A DNA stretch of 42,327 bases from Candidatus Pacebacteria bacterium CG_4_10_14_0_8_um_filter_42_14 (GTDB lineage Bacteria > Patescibacteriota > Microgenomatia > UBA1400 > PJMF01): the NCBI GenBank assembly GCA_002784625.1, contig PFLP01000053.1:1-42327 (forward strand), given 5' to 3'. Position numbers and translations under genes: made by a program. Shown piece by piece: positions 9,208 to 18,693 of the stretch (the first letter of the stretch is position 1; every line of letters starts with the position of its first letter). The notes under the pieces are model-generated. The model was given only the letters and a program-made list of their open reading frames with translations. It ran no database searches and was not told the origin of the DNA.

Positions 9208-11178
9208 ATGGAAAATTCGGAATCTGCCAACCAACCATTTACAGCTTTAGACGTGACTCAAGAGGAGTCTCCAGTCGTAATTGATCAACCCAAGAAAAAG
9301 TGGTGGTTTCGCCTAAAAGTCTGGCAAAGAATTTTACTTATTACGAGCGCCCTGCTAGTCATCTTGATTGCCATCGGTGGAGTTCTCGCCTTCCGCTCAT
9401 ATCAAGTAGTCACGCAGATCCAGGTTCAGGCTAGCGAAGCCGAAGTAATTGGCAGAAATGTTTATGCCAGCTTCAAGGCTCAAGATTTACCACCAGTGCA
9501 AAACAATCTCGTGCTTCTTGATGAGAAACTGAATCAAATTGATGGCACATTCTCCCAACTTTCGTTTTATAGGTTTATTCCAATTGCTCGTCAGTATTAC
9601 TTTGATGGTCAACACGGACTTGTCGCCGCTCATTCTGGTTTACAAGTTGCTCAGAAATCAGTTGACGCTTTGGTTCCTTACGCCGATGTACTTGGTTTTG
9701 CTGGCGAAGGTTCATTTGAAGGTGGTACAGCAGAAGATCGACTTAAAATACTCTTAGAGACTCTCGATAAAATCGCCCCAATTCTCGACGATATTTCTGC
9801 AGATTTGCAAACAGCTCAAGCTGAGATTAAGCAGATCGACCCCGCGCGTTACCCAGAAAGCTTCCAGGGGAAACCAGTTAGACAGTATATAGAACAACTT
9901 CACGCCGCTAGTAATGGGGCAGTCACCGCTTTGACTGAGTATCGTCCAGTGTTAGAAGAGCTCCCAGCCATTGCCGGCGGACGAGGCGAAAGACGCAAGT
10001 ACTTAGTTTTATTTCAAAATGATGCCGAACTCAGACCAACGGGTGGTTTCTTAACTGCTTTCGCCGTCATTAATGTCGAAAATGGCAAAGTTGAAGCCGA
10101 GAAGTCAGACGACATTTATGAGTTAGATAAGAAAATTCGTACAGGCCTTCCAATCCCAGCCGAAATGGCCAAGTATCTCACCACCGAAAAAACTTGGAAT
10201 CTACGCGATATGAACATCTCTCCAGATTTTAAAGTCTCAATGGATCAGTTCTTTAAGTTTTACGAAAAAGTTCCTGGAGAGCCTGATAATATTGATGGCA
10301 TTATTGCCGTTGATACTAAAGTTTTGACTGATTTATTGACGGTTTTGGGTCCCGTCGAGGTCCCGGGATATGGCACATTTTCGAGCGAGATTGATCCTCG
10401 TTGCGACTGTCCAGAAATCATCTATATTCTCTCGGAAATTATTACTCGACCGACCCCATACTTACGCGAGGACCGCAAGGGAGTTCTCGGTCCCTTAATG
10501 AGATCGGTGTTAACTAAGTCGTACACAGCGCCAAAATCACAGTGGCCAGCTCTATTCTCTTCAGCCTTTGAAAACATAAATGGTCGACACATTCAGTTTT
10601 ATTTCTTTGATGAAAAATCTCAAAATGTAGCCGAGACAATTAACGCAGCGGGTAGAATCAAGCCGGTAGAAAATAGCGATTTTCTTGGCATAGTCAATGC
10701 TAATTTAGGTGGAGCAAAATCTAACTTGTTCATTAGTTACGAGGTTAACCAAGTCGTCTCCGCGCCAATTGATGGCTTTATCGAAAAGACTGTTGAGATT
10801 ACCTATAAAAATTCTCGAAAAAGTGACAACTGCAATCTTGAGGTCGGACTACTTTGTCTCAACTCTACTCTCCGAGATTGGACTCGTATTTACATTCCTG
10901 CGGGAAGCGAGCTGATTTCTAGTCAGGGTTTTGTTAGCGATCCGGAGATGAAGGAAGATCTGGGTTTCTCAGTTATTCAGGGTTACTTTACTCTTGAGCC
11001 ATTAGGGAGTGCTAAGCTAGCTCTCACCTACAAGGTTCCATATACTGATTCAGAAACATATAGACTAGACATCTGGAAACAGGGTGGGATTGACGAAATT
11101 CCAATGCTCATAGATGTAACCGGTGGTCAAGAGCAGCTCAACGTTATCAAAGATGTTACCTACGGTACTGAGTTTTAA
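9208..11178 (+). CDS. DUF4012 domain-containing membrane-anchored protein
   Basis: N-terminal TM then 'GGRGERRKYLVLFQNDAELRPTGGFLTAFAVINVENGKV' typical of DUF4012. Confidence 0.82.
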   Translation: MENSESANQPFTALDVTQEESPVVIDQPKKKWWFRLKVWQRILLITSALLVILIAIGGVLAFRSYQVVTQIQVQASEAEVIGRNVYASFKAQDLPPVQNNLVLLDEKLNQIDGTFSQLSFYRFIPIARQYYFDGQHGLVAAHSGLQVAQKSVDALVPYADVLGFAGEGSFEGGTAEDRLKILLETLDKIAPILDDISADLQTAQAEIKQIDPARYPESFQGKPVRQYIEQLHAASNGAVTALTEYRPVLEELPAIAGGRGERRKYLVLFQNDAELRPTGGFLTAFAVINVENGKVEAEKSDDIYELDKKIRTGLPIPAEMAKYLTTEKTWNLRDMNISPDFKVSMDQFFKFYEKVPGEPDNIDGIIAVDTKVLTDLLTVLGPVEVPGYGTFSSEIDPRCDCPEIIYILSEIITRPTPYLREDRKGVLGPLMRSVLTKSYTAPKSQWPALFSSAFENINGRHIQFYFFDEKSQNVAETINAAGRIKPVENSDFLGIVNANLGGAKSNLFISYEVNQVVSAPIDGFIEKTVEITYKNSRKSDNCNLEVGLLCLNSTLRDWTRIYIPAGSELISSQGFVSDPEMKEDLGFSVIQGYFTLEPLGSAKLALTYKVPYTDSETYRLDIWKQGGIDEIPMLIDVTGGQEQLNVIKDVTYGTEF

Positions 11179-11196
11179 CTTGACGACCCCACTCGT

Positions 11197-11739
11197 ATGA
11201 ATACACGCACTTACACCATTGCCGGGATTGTGCTCAAGAGAAGCAATGTTGGCGAGTCCGATCGCGTTGTCACGATTTTGAGTAAGGAGGAGGGCAGGCA
11301 GGTCTACGTCGCCAAGGGCGTTAGGAGAACAAACTCGAGTAGTGGTAGTTATTTCGAACCTGGAAATAGGATTACTGCTCACTGTGTGAGGACGAAAAGT
11401 CTGCCAATTCTTACTCAATCAAAGCTAATTGCTAGCGGACATGAAAGTAAGTCTCGAAGCTTGGCTGACATCCGCCGCATCTCACAGCTTTTAGAAATAT
11501 TTGATGGAGTCTTTGTGGCTGAGGAACTTGAGACGCCGGTGTTTAACCAAATTGAGTTACTTCATAGTCAAGCCTTGATGGGCACAACGCCAATCGACGA
11601 GCTCCGTCGAAACGTACGGTTTTTGATTCAACTCATGGGTTTTGACATCTCCCAGGATCCGAAAAAATCTCTTGCTGAAGAACTATCTACAATTCTAGAA
11701 AAGCCGCTCAGGAGCTTTGACTTTTTAGTTGTGAAATGA
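11197..11739 (+). CDS. recO: DNA repair protein RecO (short form)
   Basis: 'TIAGIVLKRSNVGESDRVVTILSKEEGRQVYVAKGVRRTNSS' RecO OB-fold N-terminus; only 180 aa. Confidence 0.75.
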   Translation: MNTRTYTIAGIVLKRSNVGESDRVVTILSKEEGRQVYVAKGVRRTNSSSGSYFEPGNRITAHCVRTKSLPILTQSKLIASGHESKSRSLADIRRISQLLEIFDGVFVAEELETPVFNQIELLHSQALMGTTPIDELRRNVRFLIQLMGFDISQDPKKSLAEELSTILEKPLRSFDFLVVK

Positions 11740-11763
11740 CAGCTCTCTTGATACCATACCTAG

Positions 11764-13170
11764 ATGACAACACAACCCACGCTTGAAGTTCTAAATAGTC
11801 TCTGCAAGAGGCGTGGTTTTGTTTTCCAAACTTCAAATATTTATGGCGGACTTGCCAACTCTTATGATTATGGTCCGTTAGGAGTAGAGCTCTTAAGAAA
11901 TATCAAAGCCAGCTGGTGGAAAACTTTTATAGAAAAACGCCCAGATATGGTTGGGCTTGATTCGCAGATTCTCTTGCATCCAGAGACCTGGGTGGCATCT
12001 GGACATACGACTTCATTCAACGACCCGCTTGTTGAAGATGCCGTTACTGGGAAACGATATAGAGCTGACCACTTGATCGAAGCTTGGCAGCAAAAACATG
12101 ATCGCCCCGATCACGAACTTGCTGAAAACATGAGTGTGGAAGAGATGGGTAAGTATATTACTGAGAATAAAGTCCTTAGTCCTGATGGAAATGCGGTTGC
12201 AGCCCCCAGGGTTTTCAACCTTCTCTTTGAGACAGCGATCGGAGCGGTGACAGGGGAGAAATCCAAAGTCTACTTGCGCGGAGAGACAGCTCAGGGAATC
12301 TTCACAAACTTTAAGAATATTCTAGATTCATCTAGAGTGCGCTTGCCATTCGGAGTTGGCCAGATTGGGAAAAGCTTTCGCAATGAAGTCACTACTGGGC
12401 AATTTGTCTTTAGAACCTTAGAGTTCGAACAGGCAGAAATTGAGTACTTTTTTGATCCCGAAAAAACTGACTGGAAAGAACTTCTATCTGCGTGGAAAGA
12501 GGATCTCTGGAGTTTTGTTACTAATCAATTGGGAATTTCAGAAGAGAATCTGCGTTGGCGACAACATAGCGACAGCGAGCGAAGCTTTTATAGTGAAGAT
12601 ACTTATGATCTCGACTATAACTTTTCTTTTGGTTGGAAAGAATTATGGGGATTAGCATACAGAACTGACTACGATCTGAAACAACACACCAAGCACTCGG
12701 GCCATGAGCACACGGTCACAGACATTGAGTCTGGAAAAACATTCGTCCCACACGTCATCGAGCCAGCTGTTGGAGTTAATCGCATGTTTCTCATGGTGCT
12801 AACCGACCATTTTTGGGAGGATACCGAACGCAAACGCACTGTTCTAAAATTGCCATTCTCTTTAGCTCCTTACAAGGTCGCCGTCTTTCCTTTAGTTAGA
12901 AATAAACCAGAACTAGTAGAAAAAGCGCGAAAGCTCTATGTCGATCTCTGCGAAAAATTCCCCACCACTTGGGACGATCGCTCTAACATTGGTAAAAGAT
13001 ATCTGTATCAAGATGAAATTGGGACGCCATTCTGCATCACTGTTGATTACGACTCTCTTGAAGATGACACCGTCACAATTAGAGATAGAGATACGGCCGA
13101 ACAAATCAGAATTCCCCAGGCAAAGATTAGTGAGTATATTGCAGCGGCTGCCAGCCGCATGATAAGGTAG
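11764..13170 (+). CDS. glyS: Glycine--tRNA ligase (alpha2/dimeric type)
   Basis: 'LCKRRGFVFQTSNIYGGLANSYDYGPLGVELLRNIKASWW', 'GIFTNFKNIL', 'VIEPAVGVNRMFLMVL'. Confidence 0.93.
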   Translation: MTTQPTLEVLNSLCKRRGFVFQTSNIYGGLANSYDYGPLGVELLRNIKASWWKTFIEKRPDMVGLDSQILLHPETWVASGHTTSFNDPLVEDAVTGKRYRADHLIEAWQQKHDRPDHELAENMSVEEMGKYITENKVLSPDGNAVAAPRVFNLLFETAIGAVTGEKSKVYLRGETAQGIFTNFKNILDSSRVRLPFGVGQIGKSFRNEVTTGQFVFRTLEFEQAEIEYFFDPEKTDWKELLSAWKEDLWSFVTNQLGISEENLRWRQHSDSERSFYSEDTYDLDYNFSFGWKELWGLAYRTDYDLKQHTKHSGHEHTVTDIESGKTFVPHVIEPAVGVNRMFLMVLTDHFWEDTERKRTVLKLPFSLAPYKVAVFPLVRNKPELVEKARKLYVDLCEKFPTTWDDRSNIGKRYLYQDEIGTPFCITVDYDSLEDDTVTIRDRDTAEQIRIPQAKISEYIAAAASRMIR

Positions 13171-13176
13171 ATCCCT

Positions 13177-13971
13177 ATGAAAAGAAACGCGATTATTGCT
13201 GGATTTGTAGTGGTTTTGCTTGGAGCCTTAGTTGGTTTTTATGTAATTCGAAAAAATGGCACCAAAGAGCCAGTGGCCGAAGAGTCCTCTAAAAAGAGAA
13301 TTGTTGAGCCAACTAATGTCATTTCTCAGGAGGAGCGTCCTTATTTAGCAATCGTTCCGGAAGCTGATGGGCGAAGAATTACTATTAAAGTCAGCTCAAT
13401 CAGAAAACCAGCCACTGAGACTGAGTATACAGTTGAGTACCAGACGGGAACCTTAGTACAAGGCTTCCAGGGCTTGCTAAAGCTCGACTCTATACCCGCA
13501 AGCGAGACCAGTCTCATGGGTAGCTGTAGTGCTGGCGGGGCTTGTACCTATCACACTGACATCAAGGGTGGCGACTTAACAACGCGTTTTATTGGTCCTG
13601 AAAACTACAGTCTAAAAACTGAGTGGAAGTATTTTGAAAATAAAGCCCGTGAGAGTGAGTTTTCATCTAGCGATGGCAAATTCCAAATTACTTTGAAGGC
13701 GCTTTCATCGATAAAGTATCTAATTATCGGCCAATCATCTGGTGTTCCCGAAGGCTACGATGGCGTCATCGCTTCAGAACCATACTTTCTTGAAGCCAGT
13801 TCTTCTTTAAAGGGTGAGGCTGAACTTTCCATACGGTCTTCACAAGAGGGAGAATTGACCATCATCGGCTGGACTGGAGATACCTGGAAAGTATTCGATA
13901 CAACTCAAGACGGCAAGATGGCTTCAGCTACAGTTGATCTTTTGCCACTCTACGTCGTCATTACAAAGTAA
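13177..13971 (+). CDS. Hypothetical membrane-anchored extracytoplasmic protein
   Basis: One N-terminal TM followed by a soluble beta-rich region; no recognised family. Confidence 0.55.
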   Translation: MKRNAIIAGFVVVLLGALVGFYVIRKNGTKEPVAEESSKKRIVEPTNVISQEERPYLAIVPEADGRRITIKVSSIRKPATETEYTVEYQTGTLVQGFQGLLKLDSIPASETSLMGSCSAGGACTYHTDIKGGDLTTRFIGPENYSLKTEWKYFENKARESEFSSSDGKFQITLKALSSIKYLIIGQSSGVPEGYDGVIASEPYFLEASSSLKGEAELSIRSSQEGELTIIGWTGDTWKVFDTTQDGKMASATVDLLPLYVVITK

Positions 13972-14031
13972 CCCTTTTCGCAATTAACTAACCTTTTTCG
14001 CTGAGCACTTCTAGTGTTTCGCCTTTTCTGT
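13972..14031 (+). repeat. Three short direct repeats in the mraZ upstream region, possible MraZ operator
   Basis: CCCTTTTCGC at 13972, CCTTTTTCGC at 13992, CCTTTTCTGT at 14022; offsets of 20 and 30 nt (helical phasing). Confidence 0.35.
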
Positions 14032-14103
14032 GTATTTACAGTGAGTCGTTACCTTGTCATACTTTCATTCGAAAGGTGAAGATAGGTAAATAATCTTATA
14101 TAA

Positions 14104-14532
14104 ATGTTTATAGGCAAATATTACCACACGCTCGAATCGCAAGGTCGGGTTTCTTTGCCAAAAAAAATACGAGAGCAAGCAGATACCTGGGTAATTACTC
14201 GAGGACTTGATGGCGGGCTCTTCTTATATCCACAATCCAGCTACGAATCAGAAATATCCAAGCTTGAATTCGCTTCTGTAACCAAGAAAACTAACCGCGA
14301 TTTAGTGAGATTGTTCAGCAACGAAGCAGTCGAAGTTTCTCCAGATAAACAAGGCAGAATTGCCTTGCCAGAGTATCTCATAGCATTTGCTAGTTTGACT
14401 AAAGATGTGGTTGTTGTGGGTAGTATCTCAAAGGTTGAAATCTGGGATATGAAACGGTACCACACCTATGCTGGCGGGCTTGAAACTCAAGCAGAAGAAA
14501 TTGCGGAAAAATATGACACTCAACAAAACTAA
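14104..14532 (+). CDS. mraZ: Transcriptional regulator MraZ
   Basis: 'MFIGKYYHTLESQGRVSLPKKIRE' and second AbrB-like repeat 'VEVSPDKQGRIALPEYLIAFA'; first gene of dcw cluster. Confidence 0.92.
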   Translation: MFIGKYYHTLESQGRVSLPKKIREQADTWVITRGLDGGLFLYPQSSYESEISKLEFASVTKKTNRDLVRLFSNEAVEVSPDKQGRIALPEYLIAFASLTKDVVVVGSISKVEIWDMKRYHTYAGGLETQAEEIAEKYDTQQN

Positions 14533-15412
14533 GCAGCACGTTTCCGTGTTCCTCAACGAATTGGTGAGTCTACTGACAGTTGAAAAAGACGGCTGGTACA
14601 TCGATGCCACACTTGGATCTGGCGGCCACACGAAGGAGATATTAAATCAGGGTGGAAGGGTGGTAGCTTTTGATTGGGACTTCGAGGCAATAGCGAGGGC
14701 TGAGAAACAATTTGCCTCAGAGATTTCAGATAAAAAATTGGTTTTGGCTCATGAACCTTTTTCTCGTTTGAAGGAGGTAATTGAATCACTACGAAGCCAA
14801 GGTGTTCCAAGTGTTGTTCAAGGTGTGATATTTGATTTTGGAACTAGTACGGAGCAACTTATGTCTGAGGAGCGTGGCTTTAGCTTCCGCGGCGACGGTG
14901 TTCTAGATATGCGCATGGACGTGAGGCTTGCAGTTATGGCCAAGGATATTATCGCAGCGGTGCCAGTCAAACAACTAGCTCAGCTATTTAGGGATTTCGG
15001 CGGAGAAATTGAGGCTGAGCGCATTGCCAAAGTAATCAAGTCCTCACCAGTGCCGATAGAGACAACTAAACAGTTGGCAGATCTAGTTATCTCCACCAAG
15101 CATAAAAAAGCCAGAGCTTTGCATCCAGCGACGAAAGTTTTCCAAGCTTTAAGAATTGCCGTAAATAGTGAGTTGACCGAGATTCAGTTGGCCTTGCCGC
15201 AAGCTTTAACATTGCTTTCCTCTGGAAGCAAGCTTTTATGTGCTTCATTTCACGAGGGTGAGGACCGTCTGGCTAAGCATTATTTTCAGATTTGGGAAGA
15301 GCAGGGCAAGGGAACTAGACTACACAAAAAACCAGTCATGCCAAGTGAAGAAGAAGTTGATCTAAACCCAAGGGCACGGAGTGCCAAGTTGAGAGGCTTT
15401 ATTAAGAAATGA
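14513..15412 (+). CDS. rsmH: 16S rRNA (cytosine(1402)-N(4))-methyltransferase RsmH
   Basis: 'HVSVFLNELVSLL', 'YIDATLGSGGHTKEIL', 'FDFGTSTEQLMSEERGFSFRGDGVLDMRMD', 'HPATKVFQALRIAVNSEL'; start set at 14513, overlapping mraZ. Confidence 0.92.
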   Translation: MTLNKTKQHVSVFLNELVSLLTVEKDGWYIDATLGSGGHTKEILNQGGRVVAFDWDFEAIARAEKQFASEISDKKLVLAHEPFSRLKEVIESLRSQGVPSVVQGVIFDFGTSTEQLMSEERGFSFRGDGVLDMRMDVRLAVMAKDIIAAVPVKQLAQLFRDFGGEIEAERIAKVIKSSPVPIETTKQLADLVISTKHKKARALHPATKVFQALRIAVNSELTEIQLALPQALTLLSSGSKLLCASFHEGEDRLAKHYFQIWEEQGKGTRLHKKPVMPSEEEVDLNPRARSAKLRGFIKK

Positions 15413-15705
15413 AAAAAAGAACCGCTTTTATTTTCTATTTAGTCATGTTCGCGGCCGTTTTCAGCCAAGCTACCTCGGTGGTGATCGCTGAGAGTTATTG
15501 GGTTCGTCAGAACGCAAAAATGAATCAGGTGCACGCCGAAAAAGAGAGTCTCCTGGCCCATCGCAAGCGGCTCGAGGGGGAATTAGCAACCATTGTTTCA
15601 CTTAATGAGCTTCAAAACTCCTCTCTGACGGTAAACTATGTAGCTATCTCAAATCCAATCATCGTGTCATCAGACACCCTGGTTGCAGGTCTATCAATTC
15701 AGTAA
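15409..15705 (+). CDS. ftsL: FtsL-like cell-division protein
   Basis: 98 aa, one TM plus coiled coil, between rsmH and the class B PBP gene (syntenic position). Confidence 0.6.
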   Translation: MKKRTAFIFYLVMFAAVFSQATSVVIAESYWVRQNAKMNQVHAEKESLLAHRKRLEGELATIVSLNELQNSSLTVNYVAISNPIIVSSDTLVAGLSIQ

Positions 15706-15729
15706 GACCGTTAGTACACTAAGGGCTTC

Positions 15730-17469
15730 ATGAGAGAACGAAGAAATTCCGAAAGTGATTGGCGAGGAAGGCTAGTTATCCTTGGCATATTCTCGGCTCT
15801 GTTTATTGTTGGCTGTAGATTATTTTATTGGCAAGTTATTGCCTCCCCCAGTCTCAAGTCATTAGCCAGTCGACAGTACGAACAGGTTCTAAGCAAGACT
15901 GGCAGCAGAGGGAGTTTGTATTTTTCTGATGGCAGTCTCTTGGTTGGCAATGAGCGCGTTTACCGCTTGTTTGCTGAGCCACAGCTTTTGCCAGATGATC
16001 GGAGTGATGTAGCCAAAAAACTAGCGCAGATTGTGTTGAACTCAGACCCTGAGTTTGAGACTGCCTCTCCCTCAGCTCAGGAAGAACGTCTCTCATTAGT
16101 AAGTCAAACCTTTGAACAAAAATTGAATGACGATAAGCAATGGGTGGGACTCAAAGAAAAAATTTCTGAACAAACTCGCCAAGCCATTGAACAACTGAAA
16201 TTACCTGGAATAGGTTTTGATACCTACGAACAGCGTCTGTATCCAGAAGCATCTGCTGCAGCTCACATCACTGGCTTTGTTGGCAAAACAGATGAAGGAG
16301 AACCAATAGGATATTTTGGCATTGAGGGAGCACTTGAGCAAGAGTTGCGACCCAGAATTGCTCGTGATCTTATCGGTCGGGATGCGCTTGGAGCCAAGAT
16401 TTTTACCCAGGCGACACAGCAGCAAGTACTTGACGGTAGAGACATTACTACCACGCTGAGAAGAGATCTCCAACTCATGGTAGAAAGAGAGCTTCTCAAG
16501 GGTGTAGAAAAATATGGAGCAAAAGCGGGTGAGGCCATCGTCGTCGATCCAAAAACAGGGAAAATTAGAGCTTTGGCAGCAGTGCCGAGTTTTTATCAAC
16601 CTAAGTTTATAGATTTCGATTCAGAAGTATATCGTAATCCTACTTTGGGATCTTTATACGAGCCTGGGTCAACCTTTAAAATCTTGACCGTGGCCGCAGG
16701 CTTAGATGCTGGTGCCATTGATCCTGAAACCCAGTGTGATGTTTGTGATGGGCCAAGACGCTTTGGTACCTACACAATTAGAACCTGGAATGATGTTTAC
16801 CATCCAAATACGACGATGAGGGATGGACTAGCTGCTTCTGACAATACGGCGATGATGTTTATTGTTGATAAACTAGGTGCAGAAAATTTTGAAGACTATC
16901 TTCATAAGTTCGGCATTGGCGACGCCTTAAATATTGACCTGCAGGGGGACACAGACACAATCTTTCCAAAAGACTGGCGACCAGTGGAGCTGGCGACTCG
17001 TTCTTTTGGTCAGGGAATTAGTATCTCTAGTTTGCAACTCGTTCGTGCTGTTTCCGCCATCGCCAACGGTGGAGAGATGCCTGCGCTGAGTATTATTGAG
17101 TCTGCTTACGATCCAGCAACAAATACCACTCACGTTACTAATCCAGGAGAAAATCGGAGAGTAATATCTCCAGAAACAGCTAGAACTTTAACTGAAATGT
17201 TAGTTTATGCAGCCCAACATGGAGAAGCACAATGGGTTTTCAAAGATACCTATCCGATAGCGGGCAAGACGGGAACGTCACAAGTTGCCTCTAGTGGAGG
17301 CTATGAGGAAGATGCCACTATAGCCAGCTTTATTGGATTTGCACCACCGGAAAATCCTGATTTTTTACTTTTTATAAAGCTCACTGAGCCCACGACATCA
17401 CCTTGGGCAGCGGAGACGGCGGCTCCCCTTTGGCATACTATTGCTGAGCAAATAGCGGTAAGCTGGTAA
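15730..17469 (+). CDS. ftsI: Peptidoglycan transpeptidase FtsI/PBP2 (class B PBP)
   Basis: SxxK 'YEPGSTFKIL', SxN 'ASDNTAMM', KTG 'AGKTGTSQVA'; N-terminal TM and PBP dimer region. Confidence 0.93.
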   Translation: MRERRNSESDWRGRLVILGIFSALFIVGCRLFYWQVIASPSLKSLASRQYEQVLSKTGSRGSLYFSDGSLLVGNERVYRLFAEPQLLPDDRSDVAKKLAQIVLNSDPEFETASPSAQEERLSLVSQTFEQKLNDDKQWVGLKEKISEQTRQAIEQLKLPGIGFDTYEQRLYPEASAAAHITGFVGKTDEGEPIGYFGIEGALEQELRPRIARDLIGRDALGAKIFTQATQQQVLDGRDITTTLRRDLQLMVERELLKGVEKYGAKAGEAIVVDPKTGKIRALAAVPSFYQPKFIDFDSEVYRNPTLGSLYEPGSTFKILTVAAGLDAGAIDPETQCDVCDGPRRFGTYTIRTWNDVYHPNTTMRDGLAASDNTAMMFIVDKLGAENFEDYLHKFGIGDALNIDLQGDTDTIFPKDWRPVELATRSFGQGISISSLQLVRAVSAIANGGEMPALSIIESAYDPATNTTHVTNPGENRRVISPETARTLTEMLVYAAQHGEAQWVFKDTYPIAGKTGTSQVASSGGYEEDATIASFIGFAPPENPDFLLFIKLTEPTTSPWAAETAAPLWHTIAEQIAVSW

Positions 17470-17472
17470 AAT
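17467..17472 (+). promoter_or_regulatory. Extended -10 (TGgTAAAAT) 6 nt before murE ATG
   Basis: Sequence CTGGTAAAATacatctATG. Confidence 0.45.
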
Positions 17473-17478
17473 ACATCT

Positions 17479-18693
17479 ATGTTTCATATTGTTCTTTATC
17501 GATTTAAGCGTGTTTTTCACTTCTTTAAGACCGGTTTATTCCAAGCTTTTCCAGCTCAGATTAAACATCATTTCCCCGAGAAAAAAATTAAGATTATTGC
17601 TATTACTGGTACGGATGGAAAAACCACTTCGGCCATGTTGTTACACCATGTGTTGAATCAGACTGGTCTAAAAGTAGGTTTAATTAGTACTGTCGGCACA
17701 TATGTTGGCTCAAAGTTACAGCCCATTGGTTTTCACATCACCGCTCCACAACCAAAAGATCTTTATTCTTACTTGGCTAAAATGGTGGCTTCAGGTTGTG
17801 AATATGTGGTGTTGGAGACGACTTCGCATGGGTTGTATCAGTATAGAAACTGGGGAATAAAACCTGCTATTGCTGGTTTGACTAATGTCGCTAGCGAGCA
17901 CCTTGATTATCATCGAACTAAAGAGCTTTATTTAGAGGCTAAGTTATTGTTGTTTAGACGGGCGAAGGTTTCGGTTCTCAATGCTGACGACGAGTCGTTT
18001 CAAATTATTAACAAGTCAATTCCAAAGAATAAAATTCGCTCTTACTCAAAAAATGATTCCTTGCCAGCCATTGTTACTTCAGCAATTATGAAAAAATTGC
18101 CCGAATCTTATAATCAGCAAAATGCTCGCCTGGTTTTTAAAATTTGCAAAGAGCTTGGAGTGTCTGCAACCAATTTTGCTAGAGCCCTGCCATCTTTTGC
18201 AGGCGTGCCTGGAAGAGTTCAGTGGCTCAAGACGAAGAAACCTTTTTCAGTTGTGATCGATTTTGCTCACACCCCTCAAGGCTTAGGTGCGGTTCTCACG
18301 GCTCTAAGAAAGATCCTGAAGAACAATAAGCAGGGAAGATTGATCGCTGTTTTTGGCTGCGCTGGTTTAAGAGACAGGCAAAAGCGACCAATCATGGGGA
18401 AAATTGCCACCGAGCTAGCAGACTTGGCAATATTCACTGCAGAGGATCCAAGAACTGAGGATGTTTGGTCTATCATTCGCCAAATGAAAGAAAATTTAGA
18501 TTCAGGTCACGATAAAATTATTTCAATAGCTGATCGAGGCGAGGCAATCAGATTTGCCCTAAAGAAAATTGCCCAACCAGGAGACAATGTCGCCATTCTC
18601 GGAAAAGGTCATGAACAAAGTATGTGTTATGGAACGACGGAAGTTCCGTGGAGCGATGTTGAGTTCGCCACAGAAATTTTAAATGAAAAATAA
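17479..18693 (+). CDS. murE: MurE-like UDP-MurNAc-peptide ligase, apparently lacking the usual N-terminal Mur domain
   Basis: 'IIAITGTDGKTTSAMLLHHVL', 'TSHGLYQYRNWGIKPAIAGLTNVASEHLDYHRT', 'AEDPRTEDVWSI'. Confidence 0.85.
   Translation: MFHIVLYRFKRVFHFFKTGLFQAFPAQIKHHFPEKKIKIIAITGTDGKTTSAMLLHHVLNQTGLKVGLISTVGTYVGSKLQPIGFHITAPQPKDLYSYLAKMVASGCEYVVLETTSHGLYQYRNWGIKPAIAGLTNVASEHLDYHRTKELYLEAKLLLFRRAKVSVLNADDESFQIINKSIPKNKIRSYSKNDSLPAIVTSAIMKKLPESYNQQNARLVFKICKELGVSATNFARALPSFAGVPGRVQWLKTKKPFSVVIDFAHTPQGLGAVLTALRKILKNNKQGRLIAVFGCAGLRDRQKRPIMGKIATELADLAIFTAEDPRTEDVWSIIRQMKENLDSGHDKIISIADRGEAIRFALKKIAQPGDNVAILGKGHEQSMCYGTTEVPWSDVEFATEILNEK

Noticed and set aside
11065-11418. 117-aa minus-strand ORF spanning the DUF4012/recO junction
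   Set aside because: Overlaps two better-supported + strand genes; no motif.
13144-13158. GCGGCT-GCC-AGCCGC inverted repeat near the glyS end as a terminator
   Set aside because: Lies within the coding sequence and no T tract follows; likely codon-driven.
16201-16599. 132-aa minus-strand ORF opposite ftsI
   Set aside because: Opposite conserved PBP motifs; no family resemblance.
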